From: Agrypnia vestita
Lineage: Eukaryota > Arthropoda > Insecta > Trichoptera > Phryganeidae
NCBI GenBank assembly: GCA_016648135.1
Contig: JADDOH010002033.1
Coordinates: 1 to 64,000 of the forward strand
Reading direction: 5' to 3'
Length of the DNA stretch: 64,000 bases
Shown here: positions 53,069 to 63,974 of the stretch, one piece after another
Layout of the letters: the number at the start of each line of letters is the position of its first letter
Position numbering within the stretch: the first letter of the stretch is position 1
The notes under the pieces: model-generated
What the model saw: the letters and a program-made list of their open reading frames with translations, nothing else
Told to the model about the DNA's origin: nothing
Database searches by the model: none
Translations under genes and position numbers: made by a program

Positions 53069-53323
53069 ATATGAGAATCACAAAAAATGGGTAAAAAATT
53101 ACTCTGCGGTTTAAACTATCTATGGTTGTAACAAATTCGTTCTTAAACCATAGATATAGCCGGTTTTAAAATGACAGGAGCTTGTCTTTTTGTTCGTGCG
53201 TATTTCAAGATATTCAAAACTTATAAATGCCAGATTTTTTTAATCACGTTCCTGAAATTTAATGGGTTTCGGGCCGCACGTAAAAGCTTGGCGGGCCGCA
53301 GGTTGAGTACGGCTGCCTTAAAG

Positions 53324-53676
53324 CATAACTTTCAGTACAAAATAACATTTTTAGGGCGTACTTTTTGCTTTAAATCACAGTATTTGACTCTGAATTCGGA
53401 CCAAAGATTTAAGAAATATGATAACAGCTTAGGAGCGTTGTCCAATTATAATTAATTGTCCTTTGATGCGGTACCGGTCAAAATAGTCACGCGTTTACGC
53501 GTGCATGGAGTCAGTGATCGGGTCAGTTAGCACCAGGAGTGCATGAGCAATCAATCGAATTATCTAGCGTTATGTTACCCGAATTCTAACTTCGCCAGTT
53601 ATTTATTTATCTACCTGATATTGTAGACAATCCTTCTATCCTTAAAACAGATACAATTCAATTAATGTTTATTATA
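53324..53676. other. MITE half-copy and unassigned sequence
   Basis: 53324-53405 is related to one arm of the 20452-20571 MITE (AGTACAAAATAACATTTTTA, ATTTGACTCTGAATTC). The rest is unassigned. Confidence 0.4.
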
Positions 53677-53869
53677 GATGTCTCACAGAGTCGAAACTGT
53701 AGTTTTTTATGGGAAAGTAGGTATAGAAGACTTTTGGGTGTACATAGGACTTATGGCCTATCGTATGGTAGGCTTAAGTGATCACTTTACATATGTCCTA
53801 TGTACACCCAAAAGACTTCTATACCTACCTTTCCATAAAAAAACTACAGTTTCGTCTCTGTGAGACATC
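53677..53869. mobile_element. hairpin element with about 75-bp inverted arms
   Basis: The left arm GATGTCTCACAGAG...GGGTGTACATAGGAC and the right arm GTCCTATGTACACCC...CTCTGTGAGACATC are near-perfect complements around a central 45 bp. No clear target duplication. Confidence 0.7.
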
Positions 53870-53996
53870 CATTTTTTTGTTAAAATTAAAATTTAAACAA
53901 AAAAATTTGTAAATGTTTATTTTTTATTTAAATGTCCACTTAACATTTAATTAAATGTTCAGTCGCCCCCTACGGCCCATGAGCAAGCAAAAGTTA

Positions 53997-54141
53997 GGCC
54001 CGGTTGTTTCAAGTTCGATCAAAGTAAGCGGTCGACTAAAGCATAGATTTTTACGAAAACGGATCGTCTGATTGGTGGAGAACGTAAAAATCTATGCTTT
54101 AAAAGAACGCTTACTTTAATCCAACTTGAAACAACCGGCCC
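53997..54141. mobile_element. GGCCCGGTTG MITE, TSD TTA
   Basis: TIRs as at 22474-22617; TTA on both sides (53994-53996, 54142-54144). Confidence 0.9.
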
Positions 54142-54144
54142 TTA

Positions 54145-55376
54145 GCCTACTGATAAGGTGTAGGTAAAAAGTTCTCAAGAGAACAAAGTTTAAATAAATA
54201 TCTCCCCGCCAAGGTGTACCACAAAACGCCAGCGTTCTAGACTCACACCTCTTCACTGTTTTGTGTTCCTGGTAGAATCGTTTGCAGTGGCATTGCGGAT
54301 GACAAGTTCGTGGGACAAGTCTATTATTATGCCCGTGCGCGCACGCTGGGCGGCGGTGAGCCCGCGCATTTCAGACAATACGATTTAATTAATTCGACTT
54401 CTTGAGTATGAGGTATAATTTTTTAAATATTTTTATATCAATGACAGTGAAATTTTCTTAGTACGCATGTAAAATTTAATTAAAATAATCGATATTTCAA
54501 TGGTTTTTGGATACTGCAATATAGGAAACAGAACGTTTAATTTTTGTCTTTTTTAAAACGATACCTGAATAGCACAGCACCACTTCTTCTTCAAACTGTA
54601 TAAATCAATTTTTAAATAAAATATTTGGTCTTTATTTGAAAATATACGAGATGAAGTGTATCAAAGATCTATTGCATGAAAATTAAAATAGTATTTCAGG
54701 GTTATAATTTTTTTGATGTTATAACGATATATTTTTGTTCATATTTTTTTAAGGAAATGCTTCAAGAGTAAATGGATCTATCATAAAAAAATTGATTAAA
54801 AACCCGTTAGCTATGGGTTTTGCAAAATAATTTAATAAGTTTACGTTAAATTGAACAAAATCGAGAGCAAATAATACGAAATTCATGTACTGGGGCCTCT
54901 TAATCGCCAAAATTCGATAAAATACGATGCACGCAAAAGAAAATGAAAGAGAGAAATGTATGTAAGTATGCAAGTTAGTCCACCTTTGTTGGCCAAGATT
55001 TTTGTGGACAAATTATCAGCATGATTAGGAATATAGCAACAAGATGAAAACATTTATAAGTTTCATATTGCCAACGCACAATATAAAGGGAACAACTTTA
55101 ACGAAATACAAAAAAATATTAACAAATATGTTCATTACAAGTAAATCACAACATCTTACCTGAATCATATCAGATGTTTTATAATATGGCAGTGGCGTGC
55201 AGTGAGACCAAGAAGCATGACTTTTTCCTAAGCATATACATATTTTGAAAAGAAACCTAAATAAGAGATATGTCTCGTAATATCAATCACAATAATTAAC
55301 ATAATATTATTCATAATATTCTGCCATTTAAATATTTAATTTCAATATTTTTTCAATTACATTGATATGTGCTGAA
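54145..55376. other. 1.2 kb without recognised genes
   Basis: 54225-54380 is GC-balanced and carries CACTGTTTTGTGTTCCTGG, part of the recurring motif described in findings. The rest is AT-rich. Confidence 0.4.
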
Positions 55377-55484
55377 AAACCACATTCACTAGGGGACAAA
55401 TCGCGAAACATTCCTCGCGGTATGTCGCATCAACATCTACGCCCATGTTTCGGGGACAATGACGTGGTCATTTGACGTGTACAC

Positions 55485-57663
55485 TAGGGTGGGCCACCGT
55501 TGTATGAAGAATTTTTTTTTAAATATTTCTATAAGGCACATTAAGAAAAGGGTGCTAAATGATGTTTTTAGCATACTAATAAAATTTCATTACAATGGGA
55601 TATCATCTTCTGCCTCCGGATTAACTTTAAAGAACACATATTTTGGAAAAAAATCTTATTTTTAACGAGTCTTTGCAACAAGATTTAAAAAGTTTAAAAA
55701 TGCATAAAAAGTTAAATAATAAAACGAAATATACTTGTACGAGTTAAATTTATTTATTACAAGTAAATGTTTACAAAAATGGTATTAATATTACTATTTT
55801 TTATAATGTTTGAAACAGCCGAAAAATCCTTCATATTATCGAATTTCGGCATGGCTTTCCGAGATAATATTTGGTTTTTTGTGAAGCCTTCTCTCTCAGA
55901 TTTATTGCACAATGTGGCTGAAGCTTCTGTCACAGCCTTGACTGTCCTTTCAACGGCTTTCTTGCGGAGTTCTCTTTCTGCTTTTTGAACGACAAACAGT
56001 TGGATGTTTTCGTCAGGTATGGATTTCAATATTGATGGATCGGATATATTCTCCTGCCAGTCAATGAGATATGTGTAAGACAATGCATCCAATTTTATAG
56101 TAGGTACCTAGTTGAAACAAGTCAGTCCGCATTGCGATTGATAAATTTTCAGGGTGTGCGAAGTAACTGTTTCATTGGATTACAGATTCTATTATGGCTT
56201 TCGGTTTTGTGGACAAATATCCTGTTGCAGTGACGAGTTTGAACAGGTGCCGTGCTCGATCTTTATAGGAAGGGTGAATTTTTAGAGCAAACCATGTTGG
56301 GGCGTAAGCCTTGACGACATACGTAGCAAGAATTACCAAGTTTTTAGAAGGAGATTCCATTAAAACATACAAACGCAGAAATCGATTAGGATGAGTTAGC
56401 TATCGGGCGTGAGACATTTTGGCGATTTGTTAACTAAATCCTTAGGAAACATGCCTGTTGAAATCGCTAAGACTATTCAGAATAAATATAAGGTATAATA
56501 TTTATTTATATATGTTTGGTCAGTGCTAATACCTTGAACAGAAAACTCGGGTAACTCTGTTGAAATACGTTGAAATCGAACAATGGGCCTTTTTTTTTTC
56601 ATACTTCTAGATCTTTACCGATTCTCCCTGAAAATGTTTTGGGTCCCGATGTGCCACCATCAATATGTAGAAATAAGTGCCGAAACGGTACTTCATTCAT
56701 GTGAAGTAAGCAGATAATCCACTGCAACGGTTTACCTAATCTGTTTTCAAGCAGATGTATGACACCTCCATATTTACCAACGTTCACATTAGTTCCATCA
56801 TATGCAACAGCCACCAAAGACTTCATAGATATTTCTGATTTCAAAAAAAAATCGGTGATTGCTTGGCCTATACATTTCAATGTGCCAGAAGCTGGAGCAA
56901 ATGTAAATGAATTCGTAAATATTCTTACACTTACAATACGAAATGTCATAGAATATTTAACTGGTATGGCGAAATTCTTCTAATTTTTTCTTTGGTATTT
57001 GAGGGTAGTTTTTCAAAGATTGTTGAATTCCAGATGATACCTTTTCAACGTCGTTTTTTTGGATAATAGGAATAGAAGCTCTTGACTATATTTCTTCAAT
57101 TTTTGCAACGACAATATTCTCTATTTCCTAAGTAAGTGGGTTCATTATTAGTTTCATTATCACGTTTTATCTTTTGCCAATTCCACTCAGAACTTTATAA
57201 CATCTTCATAGGTTGGTGAAATATTACTTTTAATATCACTTGAATCACCAAACAACGGACATATCTGCTTTTGACGTGTACGAACCATACTAGAAATAAG
57301 GAAAACGAGCCCGACACAACCTCGAGTAATTGCGGCCAGAGCTATACTGATACTGACTAAATACGTGAACAGGGCGCACGTACGCTCTAGGTGTTCCTCG
57401 ACTCTCCCACACTGAACCCACTAACCCCTCATACTCGCAATCATGATATACATTGTCTATGCTTGAAGAAAGTTACGTTTATTGGTTTGGAATCCTAATG
57501 AGAACATATTTCGAAAAAAAAAGAAAAATCGTCATCAATCCGGAGGCAGTAAGATTTATCAGAATGTAATGATATTTTACATGTGTTAATTTGAGACCAT
57601 TTGGCACCTTTTTATCGATGTGCCCCTTAAGAAATGACAAAAAAAATTTTTTGGCCCACCCTA
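55485..57663 (-). mobile_element. hAT element, 2179 bp, TSD GTGTACAC
   Basis: The ends TAGGGTGGGCCACC and the complement of TAGGGTGGGCCAAA; flanks GTGTACAC on both sides (55477-55484, 57664-57671), exact. It contains a broken coding region on the minus strand. Confidence 0.9.
55757..56949 (-). pseudogene. coding remnants of the TAGGGTGGGCC hAT element
   Basis: Three minus-strand pieces: 56949-56599 (LVAVAYDGTNVNVGKYGGVI, HLLENRLGKPLQWIICLLHM, NEVPFRHLFLHIDGGTSGPK), 56372-56172 (SPSKNLVILATYVVKAYAPT, WFALKIHPSYKDRARHLFKL) and 56092-55757 (NIQLFVVQKAERELRKKAVE). The GGVIxLLExxLGKPLQWxxCLLHxNExPxRHLF block is a frequent arthropod transposon-derived protein; I know the pattern but no agreed function beyond probable transposase. 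Stops and shifts separate the pieces. Confidence 0.6.
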
Positions 57664-57700
57664 GTGTACACACGGGACTCACATATCACTTGTCGCGGAA

Positions 57701-57991
57701 ATGTCGCCCGATGAGGTTATGATGACAGCTGCGTATCTATTTATTAGTTTATCGAAACGTAAGAGGAGAAAAAGGTGGTGGGTGCGAAATTATTTACTGC
57801 AAAGAGAAAGAAGGATGGATATTCTATGCGATCTTCGAATGTCTGACGGATCTTTTGTCAATTTCACTCGAATGACAACAACTGAATTTGACAATTTATT
57901 TCAAATAATCGGGCCTTCCATAGCCAAGCAAAACAATATTAAGGAACGCTGTTGGCCCTCACATCATTTTATTTTTATATTCGCGGTATGA
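57701..57991 (+). pseudogene. Harbinger transposase N-terminal fragment, 97 codons
   Basis: MSPDEVMMTAAYLFISLSKR, KRRKRWWVRNYLLQRERRMD, ILCDLRMSDGSFVNFTRMTT, TEFDNLFQIIGPSIAKQNNI. RxxWVRxxLxxR, FxNFxRMxxxxFxxLxxxxGPxIxK is the N-terminal signature of HARBI1-like nucleases. It ends near 57991 before the DDE core. Upstream is the rejoined end of the hAT insertion. Confidence 0.8.
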
Positions 57992-58235
57992 AGTGTCCCA
58001 TAAAATTGTACGGCATTGGTAGAGCGCGAAGAGTTGGAGAACAATTTCGTTTCCCCTCATTAATGTCATGTTATTTATTATTTAATTTTGGTGAAATACT
58101 TAACGTAATATTGATCCTTATTGTTTTGTCTTTCAAGTGAGACCTTATTGATATTTATAGGACCTCTACATGGGTAGATATTAGTAAATTGACACACCAT
58201 TTCCATTTCATTATGCTGGAGAAAAATGACATTTA

Positions 58236-58374
58236 CAGTAGCCGGCAAACATCTTTAAATTTTACGGCGTAGTGGGGGGAAGTTTGTGCATGTACCATTC
58301 CACCAAAGAGACCCAAATTTTGTCTTCTACGCCCCCACTACGCCAAAAAATTTCAAGAAGTTTGCCGGCAACTG
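58236..58374. mobile_element. GCCGGCAAAC MITE, TSD TA
   Basis: CAGTAGCCGGCAAACATC to GTTTGCCGGCAACTG, TA on both sides (58234-58235, 58375-58376). It is 4-6 bp shorter than the other copies. Confidence 0.9.
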
Positions 58375-58376
58375 TA

Positions 58377-60169
58377 CCTAGGGGGTGTTTTGTCGATGAA
58401 ATTGATCATATTTTATGCTATTAAAGGCTCCGACACCGGTCACCGAATACTCACTGAACACACTGTATTTTTAATTATAACTTGGCTATGATTGAAATTT
58501 AAAATAAAAGATTTTTTCTACTACTACAAGGCTACTACTAAAATTATAATAATAAATCGTACGTTCGTGTGATCTTGGATTATTTAATTTATATTTGCTT
58601 CCCAAGATTTATAGAATACAGTATTTTTTGTAAACAATGCACGCCCCTGGTGTATGTATAGTATGTTAAAAATGTTGGTATGGTGAAAAATTTTGTACGA
58701 TCTTATAACTAAAATACTACATCGAGTTAATTTAATTTTGCTTATATCCGTCAATAGATGTCACACATAACCTATAATGAATAATAAATCTGCTGATTAA
58801 TTTATTGTCTTTTGAATTAAAACATTCAAATTCCTTATAGAGAATTCAAAGATTCCAAAGATAGAAACGGATAATAAATGGAACTCAAAAAATTACAAGC
58901 ATTTGTAATTTATTCATTAGAAACTATTAGATAACTTGCTACATTCATTACCTTCGTTTTGAAAACGTCAAGTAGCGATTTTAGCGCCGGCGTGCTTCAG
59001 TAGAGTAACTAATGTTCTTGATAAACATACCCGCCAATTTCTGCGCTCCCGATCGTTCCGAGTCTTCAATGTGTCAGGTCGAAAACTTCAAATGGGGGCG
59101 AAAAGAATTCTGAAAAAATAATTATTATTTCCGAATTTTTATTTTTTGAAAAGATCGATTAATTTTCAATTTCGAAACAATGAATTTGAAAAAATTATTT
59201 AGAGATTTTGTAAAGAAATTAGTGGAGGCAAGTGTTAGCCAACAGAGTTGTCTCTTCTTCACTTCTCTCTATTCTGTGTTCCTGGCATAAATAACTGTTT
59301 GCAGTGAGTTTATTAGTTTAAAGAGCAAAATTTAAGAAAGAGGAGAATTTTTGGATTGTTTTAATTTTAATATTTTAACAATTTAATTTGTAACCGAAGT
59401 TTTTCCAATCAAAACAGCAAAGGTGTTTTGGTTGTACTCGTAAAAGACATTTATCACTGAGAATTAAGCTTTTTTGCTTTTTATAACCTCATACATCATT
59501 ATTATTTGAGCCATCTGGTAGCGTTACTGACGAACACTGTGAAGTAGAGAATTATATATTTTGATTAACGATTAATACCAATGACATATGCGATATGGTA
59601 ATGGATTCGTTTTAATTTCATTTAAAAAATCTAGTTCTAATTTTATTATAAAAGCTAACAATTTTGAAATCATACTAATTTTGAAAACAGAATTTAGATC
59701 AACTACTGCATAGTAGAAAGTTACGGAAGGACGTTCAAATTATTATTATTGGGGATTTATCTCGTAAAGAGTGTCAATTTCACAGTTAACTAACTGACTT
59801 TGAAAGCATTTTTGTGTGTTTTTTAGAATCTAAATATCTTTTAGAAGTAAATTGCTGGTCTGGCTTTTTTAAATAATTTTTTTAAGATAAAAAGGAGTAT
59901 CCAAACTGCATCTATTGATTTTGTGCTTTTGATTTTAATCCCCTAGAATGTCTTGGCCTAACTTGACATGTAACATTGTACACTTCGTCATTTTTGACGT
60001 GATGACGATTGACACAGGTCCTGACTACGCGTACATAAATAAGAGCGTCCCGTATATTTTGCTTCGAGATATACATGATGCATCGTAGCTAGTAGCAAAA
60101 ATGTTGCTAATTCAATTTTGAATAGAAAGTGTTCTTTTACCTTTGGATATCGACAGTTACGGAAATAAC
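58377..60169. other. 1.8 kb without recognised genes
   Basis: 59038-59072 (TTCTGCGCTCCCGATCG) and 59271-59288 (TTCTGTGTTCCTGG) are further members of the recurring motif. The rest is AT-rich and unassigned. Confidence 0.4.
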
Positions 60170-60350
60170 CGATATTTAAGTTTGCATTTTTTTTTCAATA
60201 TTTTGTTTTCTGAAAAACGTTGGACTACCACTACAATAACTTATATGGAATATTTAAAATTCATTCACTCTGCTACAAGTCAAAAAAAAAGAAAAAACCT
60301 CACAAAAATATTTTTCTAATTTCGGCAAGGTTTTAATGATTTTCTGATTT
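60170..60350. repeat. LTP-family partial copy
   Basis: ATTTTTTTTTCAATATTTTG, GAAAAACGTTGGACTACCAC and the centre AAAACCTCACAAAAATA...GCAAGGTTTT. Confidence 0.6.
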
Positions 60351-60357
60351 GTGTCTT

Positions 60358-60560
60358 CTGGGGTATTATGCCGTGTTTTTACGACCTTTCTGGCCGACGT
60401 TTCGGATCCCATTGCAGGGGCCATCATCAGGGCTGATGTGTTCCACCAACAGCTAAGCCCTGATTATGGACCCTGCAATGGGATACGAAACGTCGGCCAG
60501 AAAGGTCGTAAAAATACGGCATAATACCCCAGAGGACACAAACCAGAAGATACTGAGTGG
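60358..60560. repeat. inverted repeat with hammerhead-like cores, related to 2531-2725
   Basis: Arms TCTGGGGTATTATGCCGTGT and the complement of TCTGGGGTATTATGCCGTAT; the arms carry GGCCGACGTTTCGG and its complement. They are separated by a 20-bp loop (TGTGTTCCACCAACAGCTAA). Confidence 0.8.
60392..60433 (-). ncRNA. hammerhead-like core with GUC site
   Basis: The minus strand reads GCC, CTGATGA, a stem II (GGCCCC/GGGATCC, loop TGCAAT, one mismatch), GAAAC, GTC, GGC. The plus-strand partner at 60456-60498 has CTGATTA in place of CTGATGA and should be inactive. Confidence 0.45.
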
Positions 60561-60896
60561 CCGCGAAAACCTAAGAACATTTAAAATATTTTTTTTGACT
60601 TGTAAAAGCGAAGAAATGTTATTTCACATTTTACAGAGATCTATTAAAAAATATATTAAATATATTCAGAAAAATAAATTATATTTTTAATGGATGGTGT
60701 GGGATAATGTTTTCATTCATAATTTTATAACAAAAATCTTAAAAAATATGATTCCATTAAAACGCGATACGATTGGTCGTGACGTCATTTAGCAGGAATT
60801 ATAGATAAAGCATATGTTCTATGGTGTTTGTCACTGTGATTTGTTTCGTTTCTATGGTCACTGTTCGTCTTCGCTATTTAAATAGTCCAGAATGAG
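60561..60896. other. AT-rich interval, nothing recognised
   Basis: No gene or shared repeat seen. Confidence 0.4.
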
Positions 60897-60963
60897 ACTG
60901 CGGACTCCATACTTATATTCGCGGACCCCCAGGGATCCGCGGACCACAGGCTAGGAAACACTG
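60897..60963. mobile_element. hAT terminal fragment
   Basis: The complement of CAGTGTTTCCTAGCCTGTGG, followed inward by TCCGCGGATCCCTGGGGGTC, is the usual hAT-type CAGTG...GTCCGCGG end. The partner end is not in the window nearby. Confidence 0.55.
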
Positions 60964-61185
60964 GTATTCAAAATGCAACGGTCACCAACTCATCATGAAC
61001 ATCCGTACAATATCAAATTTTTTAAAGTTCTGTAGGTATATATTCCAAATCTGACTAAGTATGCTAGAGACATCTGTAGTATTTTCTCATGAACTTGGTA
61101 TAGATAGATTTTGCAGCTTGTAGCGATACAATATTGTTTTTCAGAGAATAGCGGAGGCAGTTAACCATGTCGGAAATATTTTTTA

Positions 61186-61859
61186 AGGTACTGATACACA
61201 TGCTTATTAGTGCCACATGAGCGTGCGCAGTATTGACCTTCTTTAGCCCTTGTTTATTAGTGGCATGTGTGTACGCACATTGCTCATTACTAGCACGCTC
61301 AAAAATCAACCGCCGGTTGATTTATGAGCATGCTAATGTCATTCACCATGAGAAGGGGTATCTTTTGAGCATGTGTGAACAGGCTTGCTTATGAGCATGC
61401 TATTGTCATTCGCGGCTAGTATCGATTATCATTGCGATCTTCTCAGTCCGCGACAGATGAAACAAATATGGCGCGTTGGGGAGATGACAAAACATTACTT
61501 TTCATGACTTATTATAGGAATCACGAATGTCTGTGGAATACTCGGTCACCGCTGTGTAAAAATAATATGGCAAGAAATAATGTTTATGAAACTTTATTAA
61601 AAGACACGAATGATTCAAATCTTACTGTAAAAATTATAAAAACGAAAATCTAAAATGTGCGGATGGAAACTTGGGAACTATTTTGATTTATTGGTTCACT
61701 TGAATTTTCTATTTCAGTTTGCAATGTTTCTGTTTTGAACTAGAGTTCCTCGCTATTCTGTGACAAGAGGATGCCACTAATAAGCATGTGTTTTTGATTG
61801 TTAACTTTGAGCATGCTCATTTATGAGCATGCTTAAAACAAGCATGGGTATCTGTACCT
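61186..61859 (+). mobile_element. Harbinger-type element with MADF ORF, copy 3 (674 bp)
   Basis: AGGTACTGATACACATGC at the left (TTA before it) and TGGGTATCTGTACCT at the right (TTT after it, so one duplication copy is mutated). The conserved palindrome is at 61303-61323. Confidence 0.75.
61432..61653 (+). pseudogene. MADF-domain protein of the transposon, copy 3, truncated
   Basis: DETNMARWGDDKTLLFMTYY, RNHECLWNTRSPLCKNN, NNVYETLLKDTNDSNLTVK and a stop after IKTKI. The end found in copies 1 and 2 is lost. Confidence 0.55.
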
Positions 61860-62155
61860 TTTATAATTATTTACTTGCGTTTCTTTTAGCCGGTCTTAGA
61901 TAATTAATTTTGGCGTGGATGCTCCAACAATTAACTTTACCACAGTTTATTAGCTTTATTATACTGTGGCTTTACTTTGTATGAGATTGGCGTCTCAAGG
62001 TTTACTAAAATAGGACAACTCAGTAGTGGTGTAACGTGGAAACGATGAATATAGAATAGTGTGCAGAAATGGTTAGTAATAAAAAAATGAGGAGATCAAG
62101 AACGACCAAGGGTTGTAAAGCCAATAGCGATAATAGTGATGACATTTACGCGTTA
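61860..62155. other. short interval without recognised genes
   Basis: Nothing recognised. Confidence 0.35.
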
Positions 62156-62300
62156 GGGCCGGTTGTTTCAAGTTGGATTAAAGTAAGCGTTCTTTTAAAG
62201 CATAGATTTTTACGTTCTCCACCAATCAGACGATCCGTTTTCGTAAAAATCTATGCTTTAATCGACCGCTTACTTTGATCGAACTTGAAACAACCGGGCC
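62156..62300. mobile_element. GGCCCGGTTG MITE, TSD TTA, reverse orientation
   Basis: TIRs as at 22474; TTA on both sides (62153-62155, 62301-62303). The inner part is inverted compared with 53997-54141. Confidence 0.9.
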
Positions 62301-62303
62301 TTA

Positions 62304-62877
62304 GTCTGTAAAGATTTTTGTATTGTCTATTTCACTTTTACTCCCTAGGAATGATTCCAGATCGTTCGAGAATGACTGAAGATAGAATGAATGAAAGATT
62401 TGTTAAAACGAAAATATCGAGTGTTGAAATAAAAACGGAAACAAAGTGTCGTCAGTATGAAGTGATTATTTTATTTTATGTTGAAAGGTGTCATCGTAAA
62501 ATACCACGTCTTCATTATCATGGAAATGATCCACATACTTCAAATCTGTTCTTGCAGGCGCTGGAGTAGATATATTTTTGATTCCAGACAACCAGATGAA
62601 TTCTACGAGTAGATTGACCGACTGATATTTTTTGAGTTCAGACTCAAGATTTCAAAAAAGTTAAATTTCGAGACTTGATTTTTAGGAAAAATCTCACGGG
62701 CATGTGCATGCATCTCTACCACTGCTGAAAACATATAAAAGCGTGCGCGGGTACTACCTGGCAGGTTAATCTGTTCGGAAGACTGGTGTGTCGAGTGTTC
62801 TCCTGCTGGACAAATCTTTCCTTAATACTATATAGTGTCTGTGCCATTTTTTTTACGTTTCGGTATGTGCAATTATA
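62304..62877. other. interval with a possible core promoter
   Basis: A TATAAAA box lies at 62734-62740, in a moderately GC-rich context. The 83-codon frame at 62318-62569 is not recognised. Confidence 0.35.
62734..62740 (+). promoter_or_regulatory. TATA box, possible core promoter
   Basis: CATATAAAAGCGTGCGCGGG. About 30 bp downstream is a GGTTAATCTGTTCGG stretch that could hold the start. No gene is visible downstream before the LTP element at 62878. Confidence 0.3.
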
Positions 62878-63421
62878 CACAGGGTTATTTGTAAAAACAT
62901 TAATAACCTCGCAGGACTATATTCCTGCCTTGATTATGAGTCGAAAATGTTCAAGCTATTATGACCTAACATCAATAGTTAAGGAGATATGCGACATCAA
63001 AGTTTGCATTTTTTTTTCAATATTTCTGACTTATTTTTTGTACAACGTTGGACTATCATTACAGTAACTTATATCGAATATGAAAAATTCATTCCCTTTA
63101 GAATAAGTCAAATAAAAAAATAAAAACCTTCGAATTCCAATTGGAAAACATTCCAATTGGAATTTTTTCAGGGTTTTTATCATTTTATTTAACTTGTATT
63201 GAAACAAATAAATTTTTTGTAATCGATATGAGTTACTGTAATGAGAGTCCAACGTTTTACAAAAAATAAGTCAGAAATATTGAAAAAAAAATGCAAACTT
63301 TGATGTCGCATATCTCCATAACTATTGATATTAGGTCATAATAGCTTGAACATTTTCGACTCACAATCAAGGCAGGAATATAGTCCTGCGAGGTTATTAA
63401 TGTTTTACAAATAACCCTGTG
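62878..63421. mobile_element. LTP family, complete 544-bp palindromic element
   Basis: It runs from CACAGGGTTATTTGTAAAA to TTTTACAAATAACCCTGTG. Almost the whole length is two inverted arms of about 265 bp meeting near 63150 (ATTCCAATTGG / CCAATTGGAAT). Both flanks read TATA (62874-62877, 63422-63425), a 4-bp (or TA) target duplication. No ORF. Confidence 0.85.
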
Positions 63422-63526
63422 TATACTGCTTGTGTGTTTTCTGTACTCTTCTTCTTGACTTAAAATAAATTGTCGTGATAAAACTTCAACAATCACCAGG
63501 TATGGATGCTAATCGAATAAACACGC

Positions 63527-63880
63527 TCTAGAGTCCAAGCTGCCGGAACGAAGTACTTGATAGGAGTGGCGCGGCTTACGAAATAGGATCGAATAAGAAA
63601 GTCGACGATCCGAGATGATCTAAACATTGAGCCACTGCTACTCTTCACAGAAAAACCGCATCTGAGGTGGCTTGGGCACGTACTAAGAATGTCTAAAGAC
63701 CGAATTCCTAGGAAAATACTGAGTGCGATTCCTGAGGGTAGACGTCCAGTGGGCCGCCCCAGACACAATGGACGGAGGCCGCACAATCAACGCAAGACAA
63801 GGACGAATGGAGGCGCCTTGTCGACGCAGTGGGTCCCCGACCCGAATAGGACAAGGGGAAGAAGAAGATGATGAGGATTA
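63527..63880 (+). pseudogene. C-terminal region of another LINE
   Basis: RVQAAGTKYLIGVARLT, a stop, DRIRKSTIRDDLNIEPLLLF, HLRWLGHVLRMSKDRIPRKI, EGRRPVGRPR, then frameshifted W/DWRR-like end. The LRWxGHVxRMxxxRIPRKI...GxRPxGRPR pattern belongs to the LINE C-terminal domain, but to a different family from 11637-12203. Confidence 0.65.
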
Positions 63881-63974
63881 TAATAAAACTTTCTTCATTA
63901 TTTCCTCGCCTCTTCGTCACTTGCACATACATTGAAACAATCCACGATATTGGTTATACATTTCATTACTGATA

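Larger units (their letters stand above)
50795..53315. mobile_element. hAT element, 2.5 kb, TSD CCTTAAAG, filled with other inserts
   Basis: The ends CAGCGGTGTTCAATCTTTTT and the complement of CAGCCGTACTCAACCTGCGG are typical hAT termini with GCGGGCC boxes. The flanks are CCTTAAAG on both sides (50787-50794, 53316-53323), an exact 8-bp duplication. No hAT transposase remains. The site lies inside a relative of the 20452-20571 MITE (AGTACAAAATAACATTTTTA on the right). Confidence 0.85.
55377..58140 (+). mobile_element. Harbinger element interrupted by a hAT element
   Basis: The left end (AACCACATTCACTAGGGGAC, then ATGTCGCATCAACATCTACG and TTTCGGGGACAATGACG) matches 19149 onward. The sequence continues after the hAT insert at 57672 with GGGACTCACATATCACTTGT and transposase codons. 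The right TIR is not found; the end at about 58140 is where similarity to 19149-19905 stops being traceable. Confidence 0.75.
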
